Source of the DNA: Mesorhizobium terrae
GTDB taxonomy: Bacteria > Pseudomonadota > Alphaproteobacteria > Rhizobiales > Rhizobiaceae
DNA length: 64,000 nucleotides
Assembly (NCBI RefSeq): GCF_008727715.1
Contig: NZ_CP044218.1
Coordinates: 4,047,501-4,111,500 of the forward strand
Direction of reading: 5' to 3'
Program-made: the position numbers and the translations under genes
Part shown: piece by piece, positions 28,049-37,664 of the stretch
Numbering within the stretch: the stretch's first letter is position 1
Layout: each line of letters opens with the position of its first letter
The notes under the pieces: generated by a model
Seen by the model: only the letters and a program-made list of their open reading frames with translations
Told to the model about the DNA's origin: nothing
Database searches by the model: none

Positions 28049-29032
28049 TCAACCGTCTTTGCCGCGTTCCGCGCCATCGAATTCGGGAATGGAACGCGGT
28101 GTGGCTGGCGATGGGACGATCGCCATTGTCGCGTCGGCCACTGCCTTCTTGCGCGCTGGCAGCGTCATCGCGACCACGCCGGCGATGACCGCGACCAGCC
28201 CGATGCCGGCCGTGCTCGTCACCGTCTCGCCCAGGAAGACGACGCCGATGGCGATGCCGATCGGCACCCTGAGGTAGGCTTGCGCCGTGGCGCCGACCGA
28301 ACCCAGCGTCTGCAGCAGTCGGAAATAGATGGCGAAGGCGAGCGCGGTCGAGAACACGGACAGGCCGAGCAGCGCCAGCATGGAATGTGTCGATGGCGCC
28401 AGCGCCCAGGGATGGTCGACCGCAAGGCTGACCGGAATCAGCAGCACCGTGCCGGCGATGAGGGAGCCGGCCGCCGGCACCATCGGGTCCACGCCCTTGA
28501 AGCCTTTGCCGGTAATGGCGGCCGCGCCATAGCAGATGGTCGCCGCGACCACGGCAAGCTGGGCCCACAACTGCGCGCCGAGCCCGTTCAGCGCCTCCAT
28601 GCCGATGATCAGGCAGGTGCCGGCAAGCCCGGCGACGACGCCGAACAGCTTGCGCATCGTCACCTGTTCATGCCTGGTGATGAGTGCCGTCAGCAGGAAG
28701 GCGAAGATCGGCGTCATCGAATTGAGGATGACGGCAAGGCCCGCGTCGATGGAGCGCTCGGCCCAGGCGATCAGCGTGAACGGGATCGCGCTGCTCAGCA
28801 CCGCCTGGGCCACGAATCTGCCCCACATCGCGGCATCCGTCGGCAGCCTCACGCCGCGCCAGCGCAACACGACAAGCAGGATCAGCCCGGCGATCAATGT
28901 GCGCGCGGCAATGAACGTCACCGGCGGGATGGTCTCCACGCCGATCTTGATGAAGGTGTAGGAGGCCCCCCACAGCGTCGACAGGAGGACGAGCAGGGCG
29001 AGTTCGGTGACGGGAAGAGTTTTTGCGGGCAT
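28049..29032 (-). CDS. DMT superfamily (EamA) exporter
   Basis: A 327-residue inner-membrane protein with ten predicted helices in two EamA repeats (ALLVLLSTLWGASYTFIKIG at the start; SVFSTALAFAIYFRLLQTLG in the second). The family exports amino acids or other metabolites. The C-terminal 30 residues are a polar tail that looks unstructured. The start is the ATG before PAKTLPVTELA. No partner gene indicates a substrate. Confidence 0.88.
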   Translation of the reverse strand: MPAKTLPVTELALLVLLSTLWGASYTFIKIGVETIPPVTFIAARTLIAGLILLVVLRWRGVRLPTDAAMWGRFVAQAVLSSAIPFTLIAWAERSIDAGLAVILNSMTPIFAFLLTALITRHEQVTMRKLFGVVAGLAGTCLIIGMEALNGLGAQLWAQLAVVAATICYGAAAITGKGFKGVDPMVPAAGSLIAGTVLLIPVSLAVDHPWALAPSTHSMLALLGLSVFSTALAFAIYFRLLQTLGSVGATAQAYLRVPIGIAIGVVFLGETVTSTAGIGLVAVIAGVVAMTLPARKKAVADATMAIVPSPATPRSIPEFDGAERGKDG

Positions 29033-29122
29033 GACGGTCGCGCGGTCCTGATGGCGTGTTACCGTTCTCTAGCGCGCCATCGCGATGCAATGTTTCGATG
29101 CCGGTCGAAGTGTTGGTCCACA

Positions 29123-29159
29123 CTTGCGCATCGCCGGTATGAAGGTATCATACCGCAAG
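29123..29159. promoter_or_regulatory. parDE operator palindrome
   Basis: Nested inverted repeats just upstream of parD: GGTATG-N7-CATACC (29136-29154), framed by CTTGCG (29123-29128) and CGCAAG (29154-29159). Type II antitoxins of the ribbon-helix-helix class usually repress their own operon at such sites. Confidence 0.6.
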
Positions 29160-29178
29160 GCAATGGAGAGCGTATTTG

Positions 29179-29457
29179 ATGGCGGCCACCGAGAAACGGA
29201 CCTTCAGTCTCCCGCGAGAGCAGGCGGATTACATTGATGAACTGGTTCAGTCTGGAGCATACGCCTCGGCGAGTGAAGTGATGCGGGCGGGCTTGCGAGC
29301 CTTGCGGGAGCGCGACGCCGCCGTGGAACGTTGGCTGCTGGAAGAAGTCGTGCCGGTCGCTGCGGCGATGCAGGCGAATCCCGACCGCGGTCTTTCGGCG
29401 GAAGACGTTTTTGGCGGCCTCCGGGCTTTGCACACCGCATCCCGCAAGGGTAATTGA
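29179..29457 (+). CDS. parD: type II antitoxin, ParD family
   Basis: A 92-residue ribbon-helix-helix protein. The N-terminal strand and helices (KRTFSLPREQADYIDELVQ, YASASEVMRAGLRALRER) bind DNA as a dimer; the C-terminal tail should wrap and neutralise the ParE toxin. The ATG was preferred to the TTG one codon upstream because of GGAG spacing. The stop overlaps the toxin start (TGATG), giving translational coupling, and a palindromic operator precedes the gene. Confidence 0.93.
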   Translation: MAATEKRTFSLPREQADYIDELVQSGAYASASEVMRAGLRALRERDAAVERWLLEEVVPVAAAMQANPDRGLSAEDVFGGLRALHTASRKGN

Positions 29458-29759
29458 TGCCCTACCGGATCGTCTTCGCGCCCGAGGCACGAGACGATCT
29501 CGAAGCGCTATATTTCTATATTTCCGGGCAAAATGGTGCGTCTCGCGCCATCGCATATCTTGATCGGATCGAAAAATTCTGCCTGACGTTTATGGATTTC
29601 CCGGAGCGGGGCGCAAAACGGGACGATCTTTTTCCAGGCTTGCGGATCGTCGGTTTTGAGCGGCGCATTTCAATCGCCTTCGGCATCAGTGGCGATACGG
29701 TGATCTTCTACCGGTTTCTGTACGGTGGGCGCGATCTGGACGCGGCGATTGGCGGTTAG
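29457..29759 (+). CDS. parE: type II toxin, RelE/ParE family
   Basis: A 100-residue toxin. RIVFAPEARDDLEALYFYIS at the N-terminus, the central RIEKFCLTFMDFPERGAKRDDL and the C-terminal RISIAFGISGDTVIFYRFLYGGRDL match ParE-type toxins, which act on DNA gyrase rather than cleaving mRNA. The reading frame is complete, so the system looks functional. Its last four bases overlap the end of the convergent VOC gene. Confidence 0.92.
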   Translation: MPYRIVFAPEARDDLEALYFYISGQNGASRAIAYLDRIEKFCLTFMDFPERGAKRDDLFPGLRIVGFERRISIAFGISGDTVIFYRFLYGGRDLDAAIGG

Positions 29760-30139
29760 CTCACTTTCCGCTCGACCAGGCCGATCGTGTTGCCGGCCGG
29801 GTCTTTCAGGAACGCCATCCACTCGCTTTGGCCGGCTGGGCCGAACAGGCCGTTGACGTCGTGATGCACCATTGCCGGCGCCGCGGTGAACGGCACGCCG
29901 GCGGCCTTGGCCTCGGCATGGAAGGTGTCGATGTCGGTGATGTCGAGATAGACGGTGCCGGCCGGCACGCCGTCGGCGAAATAAAGCCGCACCTCGCCTG
30001 CCATGATGAAGGCCATGCCCGGCGGATCGAAGCGCGAATGCAGCGGCAGACCGAGCACGTCGTGCCAGAAGGCCAATGTGGCATCGAGATTGCGCCCGGC
30101 CGACAGCGCGACCTGACGGACCGCGCCGACTGAGGGCAT
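29756..30139 (-). CDS. VOC family protein
   Basis: A 127-residue glyoxalase/dioxygenase-superfamily protein. It has VRQVALSAGRNLDATLAFWHDVLGLPL at the N-terminus and WMAFLKDPAGNTIGLVERK at the end, the two halves of a beta-alpha-beta-beta-beta unit; a Glu in the last strand could be a metal ligand. Substrate unknown. It starts one base after the erpA stop codon, so it is translationally linked to erpA, and ends overlapping parE. Confidence 0.86.
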   Translation of the reverse strand: MPSVGAVRQVALSAGRNLDATLAFWHDVLGLPLHSRFDPPGMAFIMAGEVRLYFADGVPAGTVYLDITDIDTFHAEAKAAGVPFTAAPAMVHHDVNGLFGPAGQSEWMAFLKDPAGNTIGLVERKVS

Positions 30140-30140
30140 G

Positions 30141-30488
30141 TTAGACGGAGAAGCTGGTTCCGCAGCCGCAGGAGGCGACGGCGTTGGGGTTCCTGATCTG
30201 GAAGGACTGGCCCATCAGATCGTCGACGAAATCGATCACCGAACCGCCCATGTAGATCAGCGAGATGTCGTCGATCAAAACCGTGGCGCCGTCGCGCTCG
30301 ATGGCGACGTCGTCATCGTTGCGGGCGTCGACAAGGTCGAATTTGTAGGAGAAGCCGGAGCAGCCGCCGCCTTCCACCGAAACGCGCAAAGCCGTCTTGC
30401 CGGGTTCGTTGCCGACGATCTTCGAAATCCGCTTGGCGGCGGATTCTGTCATTTCGACCTTCATGGCGGTCTTGGCGTCGGCACCCAT
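30141..30488 (-). CDS. erpA: iron-sulfur cluster insertion protein ErpA
   Basis: A 115-residue A-type carrier that passes Fe-S clusters to target enzymes. The three ligand cysteines are present: [11 protein letters not shown] and the C-terminal [32 protein letters not shown] is typical. The start is the ATG with AAGGTGA upstream; a shorter version from MKVEMTESA is also possible. It is divergent from dgt with a 73-base gap, the usual rhizobial arrangement. ErpA is favoured over IscA or SufA because no isc or suf genes are near. Confidence 0.92.
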   Translation of the reverse strand: MGADAKTAMKVEMTESAAKRISKIVGNEPGKTALRVSVEGGGCSGFSYKFDLVDARNDDDVAIERDGATVLIDDISLIYMGGSVIDFVDDLMGQSFQIRNPNAVASCGCGTSFSV

Positions 30489-30561
30489 GGGCGTCACCTT
30501 GCGTTCGGTTCTGCATGATAGGTATGAAGCAGGGCGGGGCAAGTCAACAGCGACAGGGGTC

Positions 30562-31776
30562 ATGAGCAGCGAGCTTGGCGATATCGGTTTCGGTTACCGG
30601 CCCCGCGCGGCCTATGCCTGCGACCCCGCCCGCTCGCGTGGCCGCCTGTTCGACGAAGTGGAAAGCCCGACCCGCACGCCGTTCCAGCGCGACCGCGACC
30701 GCATCATCCATTCCACCGCCTTTCGCCGGCTGAAGCACAAGACCCAGGTCTTCGTGGCGCATGAAGGCGACCATTTCCGCACCCGGCTGACGCATACGAT
30801 CGAGGTGGCACAGATTGCCCGGGCGCTGGCGCGGGCGCTGTGCGTCGACGAGGATCTGGCCGAGGCGGTGGCGCTGGTCCACGATTTCGGCCACACGCCG
30901 TTCGGCCATACCGGCGAGGATGCGCTGAACGAGAAAATGGCGCCCTGGGGCGGCTTCGACCACAACGCCCAGTCGCTGCGCGTGGTGACACGGCTGGAAC
31001 GGCGTTACGCCGAATTCGATGGGCTGAACCTGACCTGGGAAACGCTGGAAGGGCTGGTCAAGCACAACGGCCCGCTGACCGACGCGGCGGGCAAGGGGCT
31101 GAAAGGGCCGGTGCCGCAGGCGATCCGCGACTATTCGGAGCTGCACGATCTGGAATTGTCGCGTTATGCCAGCGTGGAGGCGCAGTGCGCGGCGCTCGCC
31201 GACGACATCGCCTACAACACCCATGACATCGACGACGGCATCCGCTCCGGCCTGCTTCGCCTCGACATGCTGGAGGAGGTCGGGCTTCCGGGCTCGATCC
31301 TGCGGGGCGTGCGCGAGCGTTATCCCGCGCTCGACCCGGTGCGCACCGGCCACGAACTGATGCGGCGGCAGATCACCATGATGGTCGAGGATGTCATCGT
31401 CACCGCCAAGGCCAATCTCGACCGGCTGGCGCCCGGCAGCGCCGACGCCGTGCGCGCCGCCGGCGAAACCATCGTCCGCTTCTCCGGCCAGATGGCGGCG
31501 CAGGAGAAGGAACTGAAGACCTTTCTCTATGCGCGCCTCTACCGCCACCCCGAGGTGATGCGGGTGCGCGCCGACGCCGAGCAGATCGTCAAGAACCTGT
31601 TCGACGCCTATTTCGCCGATCCGCGCGCCATGCCGGACGGCTGGCGCGAGGGGCTCGACCGCGCCGAGGATCGCATCAAGGCGCGCGATGTCGCCGATTT
31701 CATCGCCGGCATGACCGATACCTATGCGTTGAAGGAGCACCGACGCTTGTTTGACCATACGCCGGATTTGAGCTAG
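30562..31776 (+). CDS. dgt: deoxyguanosinetriphosphate triphosphohydrolase-like protein
   Basis: A 404-residue HD-domain enzyme that splits dNTPs, typically dGTP, to the nucleoside and tripolyphosphate. HD motif residues are in [18 protein letters not shown] and [17 protein letters not shown]; the N-terminal [22 protein letters not shown] is characteristic. The length matches the shorter type-2 subfamily of alphaproteobacteria. It precedes argS by 61 bases in the same direction. Confidence 0.95.
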   Translation: MSSELGDIGFGYRPRAAYACDPARSRGRLFDEVESPTRTPFQRDRDRIIHSTAFRRLKHKTQVFVAHEGDHFRTRLTHTIEVAQIARALARALCVDEDLAEAVALVHDFGHTPFGHTGEDALNEKMAPWGGFDHNAQSLRVVTRLERRYAEFDGLNLTWETLEGLVKHNGPLTDAAGKGLKGPVPQAIRDYSELHDLELSRYASVEAQCAALADDIAYNTHDIDDGIRSGLLRLDMLEEVGLPGSILRGVRERYPALDPVRTGHELMRRQITMMVEDVIVTAKANLDRLAPGSADAVRAAGETIVRFSGQMAAQEKELKTFLYARLYRHPEVMRVRADAEQIVKNLFDAYFADPRAMPDGWREGLDRAEDRIKARDVADFIAGMTDTYALKEHRRLFDHTPDLS

Positions 31777-31837
31777 GCCGGGCGCGATTTTCGCCGGCCA
31801 ACGACCGGTTTTCTTGCATGGATGCAGAGTAGTTTTC

Positions 31838-33595
31838 ATGAACATCTTCGCCGACTTCACCGCGCGGGTCATCAAGGCCGTCGAAAGCCTTGATCTGAAA
31901 GACAAAGATGGCGGCACGCTCGATCTCGGCCGCATCGCTGTCGAACCGCCGCGAGACGCCAGCCATGGCGATCTCGCCACCAATGCCGCGATGGTGCTGG
32001 CCAAGCCGGCCGGACAGAACCCGCGCGCCTTGGCGGATCGGCTTGTCGAGGCGTTGCGCGCCGATGCGGATGTTTCCGGCGCCGAAGTGGCCGGCCCGGG
32101 CTTCGTCAATCTGAGGCTGACCGACGCCTTCTGGCACCGGCATCTGGCCGGCCTGATCGCTGAGGGACAGGATTACGGCCGTTCCAAGGTCGGGCAGGGC
32201 ATCGCGGTCAATGTCGAATATGTCTCGGCCAACCCGACCGGGCCGATGCATGTCGGCCATACGCGCGGCGCCGTGGTCGGCGACACGCTGGCCAACCTGC
32301 TTGGCTTCGCTGGCTACAAGGTGACCAAGGAATATGTGATCAACGACGCCGGCGTGCAGATCGACGTGCTCGGCCGCTCCGCCATGCTGCGCTATCGCGA
32401 AGCGCTGGGCGACGATATCGGCGAGATCCCCTCCGGCCTCTATCCCGGCGACTATCTGGTGCCGGTCGGCCAGGCGCTGGCCAAGGAATTCGGCCGTTCG
32501 CTGCTGCAGATGCCGGAAGACGAGGCGCTGGCCATCGTCAAGGACCGCACCATCGACGCCATGATGGTGTTGATCAAGGAAGACCTGGCGCTGCTCAACG
32601 TGCACCACGATGTCTTCTTTTCCGAGCGCACGCTGCATGCCGACAACGCCAAGGCGATCCGGGCGGCGATCGCCGACCTGACGCTGAAGGGCCACATCTA
32701 CAAGGGCAAGCTGCCGCCGCCGAAGGGCGAGAAGCCGGACGATTGGGAAGACCGCGAGCAGACGCTGTTCCGCTCGACGGCAGTGGGCGACGATATGGAT
32801 CGCGCGCTGGTCAAGTCGGACGGCGCCTTCACCTATTTCGCCGCCGACGTCGCCTACCTGAAAGACAAGGTTGAACGTGGTTTCGACGAGCTGATCTATG
32901 TGCTGGGCGCCGACCACGGCGGCTACGTCAAGCGGCTGGAAGCGCTGGCCAAGGCCGTCACCGACGGTCGGGTCAAGCTTACCGTGCTTTTGTGCCAGCT
33001 GGTCAAGCTGTTCCGCGATGGCGAGCCGGTCCGCATGTCGAAGCGGTCGGGCGATTTCGTCACGCTGCGCGAAGTGGTGGAAGAGGTCGGCCGCGACCCG
33101 GTCCGCTTCATGATGCTCTATCGCAAGAGCGACGCGCCGCTCGATTTCGATTTCGCCAAGGTGACGGAACAGTCGAAGGACAACCCGGTCTTCTACGTGC
33201 AGTATGCCTCGGCGCGCTGCCATTCGGTGTTCCGGCAGGCCAAGGAACAGCTCGGCATCACGGATCCTTCGCGCAAGGAGCTGTCGGCCAGGCTCGACCT
33301 CTTGAAGGACGAGGGCGAGCTTTCGCTGGTCAAGAAGCTTGCAGAATATCCGCGTCTGATCGAGCAGGCGGCGCAGTCGCAGGAGCCGCACAGGCTGGCT
33401 TTTTACCTCTACGACCTGGCTTCCAGCTTCCACGCACAGTGGAACCGCGGCAATGATCATGTAGACTTACGTTTTGTTAAGGTTAACGACCCAGAATTGA
33501 CACGTGCCAGACTCGGGCTGGTGCAGGCTGTTTTGGACGTTTTGTCGTCTGGCCTGGCGTTGATCGGAGCGGAAGCCCCGACCGAAATGCGTTAG
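31838..33595 (+). CDS. argS: arginyl-tRNA synthetase
   Basis: A 585-residue class I synthetase. The N-terminal additional domain is followed by the HIGH motif [16 protein letters not shown] (about 125-140); the KMSKS loop is the naturally modified [10 protein letters not shown] typical of ArgRS. The C-terminal anticodon-binding DALR domain ends the protein ([14 protein letters not shown] ... [16 protein letters not shown]). It charges tRNA-Arg. Start is the ATG before [10 protein letters not shown]. The SPOR gene follows after 102 bases. Confidence 0.98.
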   Translation: MNIFADFTARVIKAVESLDLKDKDGGTLDLGRIAVEPPRDASHGDLATNAAMVLAKPAGQNPRALADRLVEALRADADVSGAEVAGPGFVNLRLTDAFWHRHLAGLIAEGQDYGRSKVGQGIAVNVEYVSANPTGPMHVGHTRGAVVGDTLANLLGFAGYKVTKEYVINDAGVQIDVLGRSAMLRYREALGDDIGEIPSGLYPGDYLVPVGQALAKEFGRSLLQMPEDEALAIVKDRTIDAMMVLIKEDLALLNVHHDVFFSERTLHADNAKAIRAAIADLTLKGHIYKGKLPPPKGEKPDDWEDREQTLFRSTAVGDDMDRALVKSDGAFTYFAADVAYLKDKVERGFDELIYVLGADHGGYVKRLEALAKAVTDGRVKLTVLLCQLVKLFRDGEPVRMSKRSGDFVTLREVVEEVGRDPVRFMMLYRKSDAPLDFDFAKVTEQSKDNPVFYVQYASARCHSVFRQAKEQLGITDPSRKELSARLDLLKDEGELSLVKKLAEYPRLIEQAAQSQEPHRLAFYLYDLASSFHAQWNRGNDHVDLRFVKVNDPELTRARLGLVQAVLDVLSSGLALIGAEAPTEMR

Positions 33596-33697
33596 GTTCG
33601 ACTAATCAGCCTGTCACCTTTTGCCCACATTGCGCTGGTAGGGGCCAACCTTCCGCGACGTCCATGGCGTCCGATGAGTGCGAGTTCGGGAACGACA

Positions 33698-36600
33698 ATG
33701 GCAGATAGAACCCAGGCGCGTGTAGCCAACCATAACGACATCGCAAGCGACGATCCTTTTGCGGAATTGACCCGTATCATGGGCTTCGATCCACGCGAGC
33801 CCGTGCAGCGGCAACCCGCCCAGCAGGCGTCCGCCGAGCTGTCCGACGATTTCGACATCGACCTCGAAAAGGAGTTGATGGGCGAATTCTCCGGTCACGA
33901 GGCAGAGCCGGCCATGGCCGCCGCACCGCAGCCGCTGCCAGCCATCGCGCCGGTTGCCGCTTTCGCCGACGAGGCGATCGACAACGACATGGTTGCCTCG
34001 ATGGAAGAGGAATTCCGCGCCGAGGCGCATGCTCCGCTGGCCGCCGCACCGGCCGAAGCGGAAGCGTCCGACTTTGAGTTCGCTGCCGCCGACGAGATGG
34101 AAGAGCCGGTCTTCGACGCGGCCGTGACGCATTCGCTGGAACAGGAATTCCAGCCGCAGGCAGGCTTCGCGCCCGTCGTCGACGAGGCCGAGGATTTCGA
34201 TCTGGCCATGCGCGATATCGATTTCGGCGACATGGAACTGGATCACGAGCCAGTGGCAGAGCCGATGGCTGTCGCCGCCGAGCCTGTCGCCGCCGCTCCG
34301 GAAGACTTCGACGCGCATTTTGATACGGCGATGGCCGATGTCGACATGGATTTCAACGCGCGGCTTTCGCCGGTCCACGAAGCGGCGAACGCGGATGTCG
34401 CGGTTGCCGAGGAAGACCATGCGCCGGCGCAGGCCGAGCAGTCCTTCCTGCCGACATTCGGCCATCACACGCAGCCGGCGGACAACGTCGCGACCGGTGC
34501 CGATTTCGATATCGACATGGACGACGTCTTCACCGACGAGGCGCATGCCGAACCGGTGGCGTTTGCCGCTGCCGCGGCGCAGCCGGAAGTGGCCCCGGCG
34601 GCTGCCAATGAGGCCTCGGCCGCCGCCGCGCAGGACCGCAGCCTGGAAGACGAACTCAACGCGCTGCTCGGCCGCATGACGGCACGTCCGGCCGTTGCCG
34701 AGCCGGCCGCCGAGACCTGGCGGCCGCAGCTCGCGGCTGCGCCGGTCGTGGAAGAGCCTGCTCTTGACGCCGATCTTGACGCTTCGCTGATCGAGGAACT
34801 GTCGGCCGCCGAGGTCGACGACGCCCACAACACCTACGAACAGGCCGCTGAAGAACCGCTCCTGGCCGACGACGAGATCGATTTCGACGTTGATGCCTTC
34901 GACGCTGCCATGGCCAAGGGCCTCGACACGCTCGATGACGAACCTGTCCAGAAGGCTGAAGAGGAAGATCCTGTCGAGGCGCTTCGCTGGGCCGCTCCGG
35001 CGGTGGCCGCCGCTGCCGCCACGGCCTCGTTCGTGCAGCCGATCAAGGCATGGGGCCGCGGCAATCCGGTGGCGCCGGGTCAGCAATATTCCGCCCCCGT
35101 ACAGCAATACGCCGCTCCCGTGCAGCAGTACGCGGCGCCGACCCAGCAGTACGCCGCGCCGACCCAGCGGTACGGGGCCCCGGTCGAGCCGGTGATGGAG
35201 ACCTTGCCATCGATGCCGTTGCAGCCGGCCATGCAGGCGGTCGCGTCGACGCCGTCCTGGCACAAGCCCGCCCAGCCGGCCACCATCCGCGAGGACGTGC
35301 CGGACATCGAGACGATGGATGTGCCGGAGCGCGTCGTGGCGCTGGCCGACGATCTCGACATTCCGGAAGTGCCGTTCGAGCAGGATAAGCCGGAGAGCGC
35401 TGCCTACGATGAGCTCGACGCCGAATTCTCGACGCTGCTCAACGAGATGGTCCCCAATACTCAGGCATCCGCCAAGGTGGCGCATTACGACGACGAAGCG
35501 GACGGTCACCGTCGCGACCGTGTCGAGATGCCGGCCTATGCGGACACGCCGCAGGCGGCAGCTGCCGCGGCGGCCTATGCCGATCTTGGCTACCAGGGTT
35601 ACGATCCGCAAAGCCCGGCGCGCGGCAAACCGGCCGCTGGTGCTGTCGCCGATGACGGTTTCGACTACGATCCTGATCTCGAAGAGGCGATGTCCATTCC
35701 GGAAGCCGCCGCCGCCGGTGCCGCTCAGGAGCCGCGTCGTCGCGGGCTGCTGATCGCCGCCGTGGTCGGTGCGGTCGCCGTGGTTGGCGGTGTCGGCGCC
35801 TTCGCGCTCTCTTTCGGCGGTTCCAGCTCGGAAGCGCCGGCCATCGTCAAGGCCGACAACCAGCCGATGAAGGTGAAGCCGGAGAATCCCGGCGGAGCGG
35901 TGATCCCGAACCAGGACAACAAGGTCTACGACGCCGTCGCCAAGGGCGCTCGCCCGGCGGTGCCGACGCAGCCGAAGCTGGTCGCCAATGCCGAGGTGCC
36001 GGTCGATGTGGTGGCCAAGGAACAGGCCGACCGCGCCGCCTCCCTCTCCGGTCCCGACGACAGCGAAAACGGCGCTCTGGCCCCTGCTCAGGACGCCAAC
36101 GCCCAGCCGGCTGCCAAGGGCGAAGATCGTGTCGCCCAGGTCGCCCAGGAAAATGCCGGTACGCAGGAAGGCGCACTGGTGACGCCGCGCAAGGTGCGCA
36201 CCATGGTGGTGAAGCCCGACGGCAGCCTGGCGCCGCGTGAAGAGCCGGTGGCCGCTCCGGTTGCCGCCAGCGAACCGACCGACCCGACGCCGCAGCGCGT
36301 TGCCCAGCAGGACCAGACCGGCACCGTGCCGCAGGCGACCGACGGCGATGCGCCACAGGCCGCGCTGAAACCCGCCGCCAAGCCGCAGGCTGTCGCCAAG
36401 ACCCCGGCCGCAGCTCCGGTGGCGCCGCAGCGTCCGTCCGACCAGCCGGTCAACATCGCCGGCGAAGTCAAGCCGAAGGCCGATCAGCAGGTTGCCTCGG
36501 CGCAGCCGCAGGCTCCGGCGCCCGCCGCCGGTGGCTGGTCGATGCAGATCGCCTCGCAGCCGACCGTCGAAGGCGCCCAGTCGACTTATCAGGACCTGGC

Positions 36601-36772
36601 GCGTCGCTACTCCAGCGTGCTGGCAGGCCGCAGCGCCAACATCGTCAAGGCCGAAGTGGCCGGCAAGGGCACCTTCTACCGGGTGCGCGTGATGGCGCAG
36701 TCGCGCGACGACGCCGTCAAGCTGTGCACCAGCTACAAGGCCGCCGGCGGCAACTGCTTCGTCTCGAAGTAA
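33698..36772 (+). CDS. SPOR domain-containing inner-membrane protein
   Basis: A 1024-residue protein. The first 680 residues are a very acidic Ala/Glu/Asp/Pro-rich cytoplasmic region of low complexity, with short recurring FDIDLE- and FDxxM-like patches and five QQYAAPV-type heptads near residues 462-496. A single membrane helix follows at about 687-708 (GLLIAAVVGAVAVVGGVGAF), then a proline/alanine-rich periplasmic linker and a C-terminal SPOR domain (about 945-1024, GGWSMQIASQPTVEGAQSTY ... GGNCFVSK) that binds denuded septal peptidoglycan. Position after argS and before nagZ is conserved in rhizobia. A cell-division role is likely; the long acidic part is unexplained. Confidence 0.92.
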   Translation: MADRTQARVANHNDIASDDPFAELTRIMGFDPREPVQRQPAQQASAELSDDFDIDLEKELMGEFSGHEAEPAMAAAPQPLPAIAPVAAFADEAIDNDMVASMEEEFRAEAHAPLAAAPAEAEASDFEFAAADEMEEPVFDAAVTHSLEQEFQPQAGFAPVVDEAEDFDLAMRDIDFGDMELDHEPVAEPMAVAAEPVAAAPEDFDAHFDTAMADVDMDFNARLSPVHEAANADVAVAEEDHAPAQAEQSFLPTFGHHTQPADNVATGADFDIDMDDVFTDEAHAEPVAFAAAAAQPEVAPAAANEASAAAAQDRSLEDELNALLGRMTARPAVAEPAAETWRPQLAAAPVVEEPALDADLDASLIEELSAAEVDDAHNTYEQAAEEPLLADDEIDFDVDAFDAAMAKGLDTLDDEPVQKAEEEDPVEALRWAAPAVAAAAATASFVQPIKAWGRGNPVAPGQQYSAPVQQYAAPVQQYAAPTQQYAAPTQRYGAPVEPVMETLPSMPLQPAMQAVASTPSWHKPAQPATIREDVPDIETMDVPERVVALADDLDIPEVPFEQDKPESAAYDELDAEFSTLLNEMVPNTQASAKVAHYDDEADGHRRDRVEMPAYADTPQAAAAAAAYADLGYQGYDPQSPARGKPAAGAVADDGFDYDPDLEEAMSIPEAAAAGAAQEPRRRGLLIAAVVGAVAVVGGVGAFALSFGGSSSEAPAIVKADNQPMKVKPENPGGAVIPNQDNKVYDAVAKGARPAVPTQPKLVANAEVPVDVVAKEQADRAASLSGPDDSENGALAPAQDANAQPAAKGEDRVAQVAQENAGTQEGALVTPRKVRTMVVKPDGSLAPREEPVAAPVAASEPTDPTPQRVAQQDQTGTVPQATDGDAPQAALKPAAKPQAVAKTPAAAPVAPQRPSDQPVNIAGEVKPKADQQVASAQPQAPAPAAGGWSMQIASQPTVEGAQSTYQDLARRYSSVLAGRSANIVKAEVAGKGTFYRVRVMAQSRDDAVKLCTSYKAAGGNCFVSK
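35081..35185 (+). repeat. five in-frame 21-base repeats inside the SPOR gene
   Basis: Five tandem 21-base units beginning CAGCAR/CAGCGG, encoding QQYSAPV, QQYAAPV, QQYAAPT, QQYAAPT and QRYGAPV. Units differ mainly at third positions, so the array is old or under protein-level selection. Copy number may vary among strains. Confidence 0.9.
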
Positions 36773-36794
36773 TCTCTGGTTTCCATCGATCCCG

Positions 36795-36827
36795 AACGGC
36801 GCGGCCTGGTCCGCGCCGTTTTTCTTT
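36795..36827 (+). terminator. Rho-independent terminator of the SPOR gene
   Basis: AACGGCGCGG-CCTGGT-CCGCGCCGTT followed by TTTCTTT; 22 bases after the stop. The next 180 bases before 37010 hold no supported gene. Confidence 0.93.
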
Positions 36828-37009
36828 GTGGACGACCCGACAGCGAAATATCCGGTTGCTGCGGAGCTGCCATGGCAATAGGTCTGGAAAATCGATGCCG
36901 CGAAAGGTGAGGGCTGACGCGTGTCTTGTTCAACATGGATTTCCGGGTTGAGGATCAATGCGTTGCGGGCAATTTTCGCGACGACGCTTTCGCAGGGCGA
37001 GGCAGGCTG

Positions 37010-37609
37010 ATGGCGCCTTTTATCGTCGATCACACCAAGGTCCGTGAATTCGCGGACGCCGAGAGCTTCTACCAATGGCTGTCGCGGAACCATGCCAGCC
37101 AGGACGAAGTCTGGATCAAGATCCACAAGGTGAGTTCGGGCCTCGCCTCGATCACGCCGCTCCAGGCCATCGATGTCATTTTGTGCTGGGGCTGGATCGA
37201 CGGCATCCGCAAGGGGTTCGACGACCGCAGTTATCTGCAGCGCTACACGCCGCGCACCAGAAAGAGCATCTGGAGCCGCATCAATGTCGACAATGTCGCG
37301 CGGCTGGTCGAGGAAGGCCGCATGACCGAGCATGGTTTGCGCGAGGTTGAGGCCGCCAAGGCGGACGGGCGCTGGGACCGCGCCTATGACGGCGTCAAGA
37401 CCATGACCATTCCCGACGACCTCCAGGCGGCAATCGACGCTGAGCCGGCGGCGCGGGAAATGTTGGCCAAGCTCAGCTCGCAAAACCGCTTCGCGCTGGT
37501 TTTCCGCACCCACAACATGAAAACCGAAGCCGGCCGCAAGAAGAAGATCGAGAGCCTGGTGGCGATGCTGAAACGCGGCGAAACGATCTACCCGCAGAAG
37601 AAGAAGTGA
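37010..37609 (+). CDS. YdeI/OmdA family protein
   Basis: A 199-residue soluble protein. The N-terminal segment FADAESFYQWLSRNHASQDEVWIKIHK and WGWIDGIRKGFDDRSYLQRYTPR are typical of the YdeI/OmpD-associated (OmdA, bacteriocin-protection) family. The C-terminal part (ELLAKLSSQNR-like and ARKKKIESLVAMLKRGE-like) matches its helical end. Molecular role is not established; some relatives are linked to resistance to cationic peptides. The ATG with AGG before it was chosen. It is the first gene of an apparent accessory block inserted between the SPOR gene and nagZ. Confidence 0.86.
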   Translation: MAPFIVDHTKVREFADAESFYQWLSRNHASQDEVWIKIHKVSSGLASITPLQAIDVILCWGWIDGIRKGFDDRSYLQRYTPRTRKSIWSRINVDNVARLVEEGRMTEHGLREVEAAKADGRWDRAYDGVKTMTIPDDLQAAIDAEPAAREMLAKLSSQNRFALVFRTHNMKTEAGRKKKIESLVAMLKRGETIYPQKKK

Positions 37610-37623
37610 TACCGGACCGCCTC

Positions 37624-37655
37624 GGCCCCGCGCGGCATTTTTTTCGCGCGGGGCC
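37624..37655. terminator. hairpin between convergent genes
   Basis: Eleven-pair stem GGCCCCGCGCG / CGCGCGGGGCC with GCATTTTTTT as loop. The T-run is in the loop, so a shorter alternative fold may act as terminator; position between two convergent genes supports this. Confidence 0.5.
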
Positions 37656-37664
37656 GGCGGCGGA

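Noticed and set aside
31700..33460. Open frame of about 586 codons opposite argS
   Set aside because: Antisense shadow of a complete, well-conserved argS; no recognisable motif.
33614..37513. Open frame of about 1299 codons opposite the SPOR gene
   Set aside because: Low-complexity Arg/Gly/His-rich shadow of the acidic repeat region; no domain, and it runs through a clear terminator and into the next gene.
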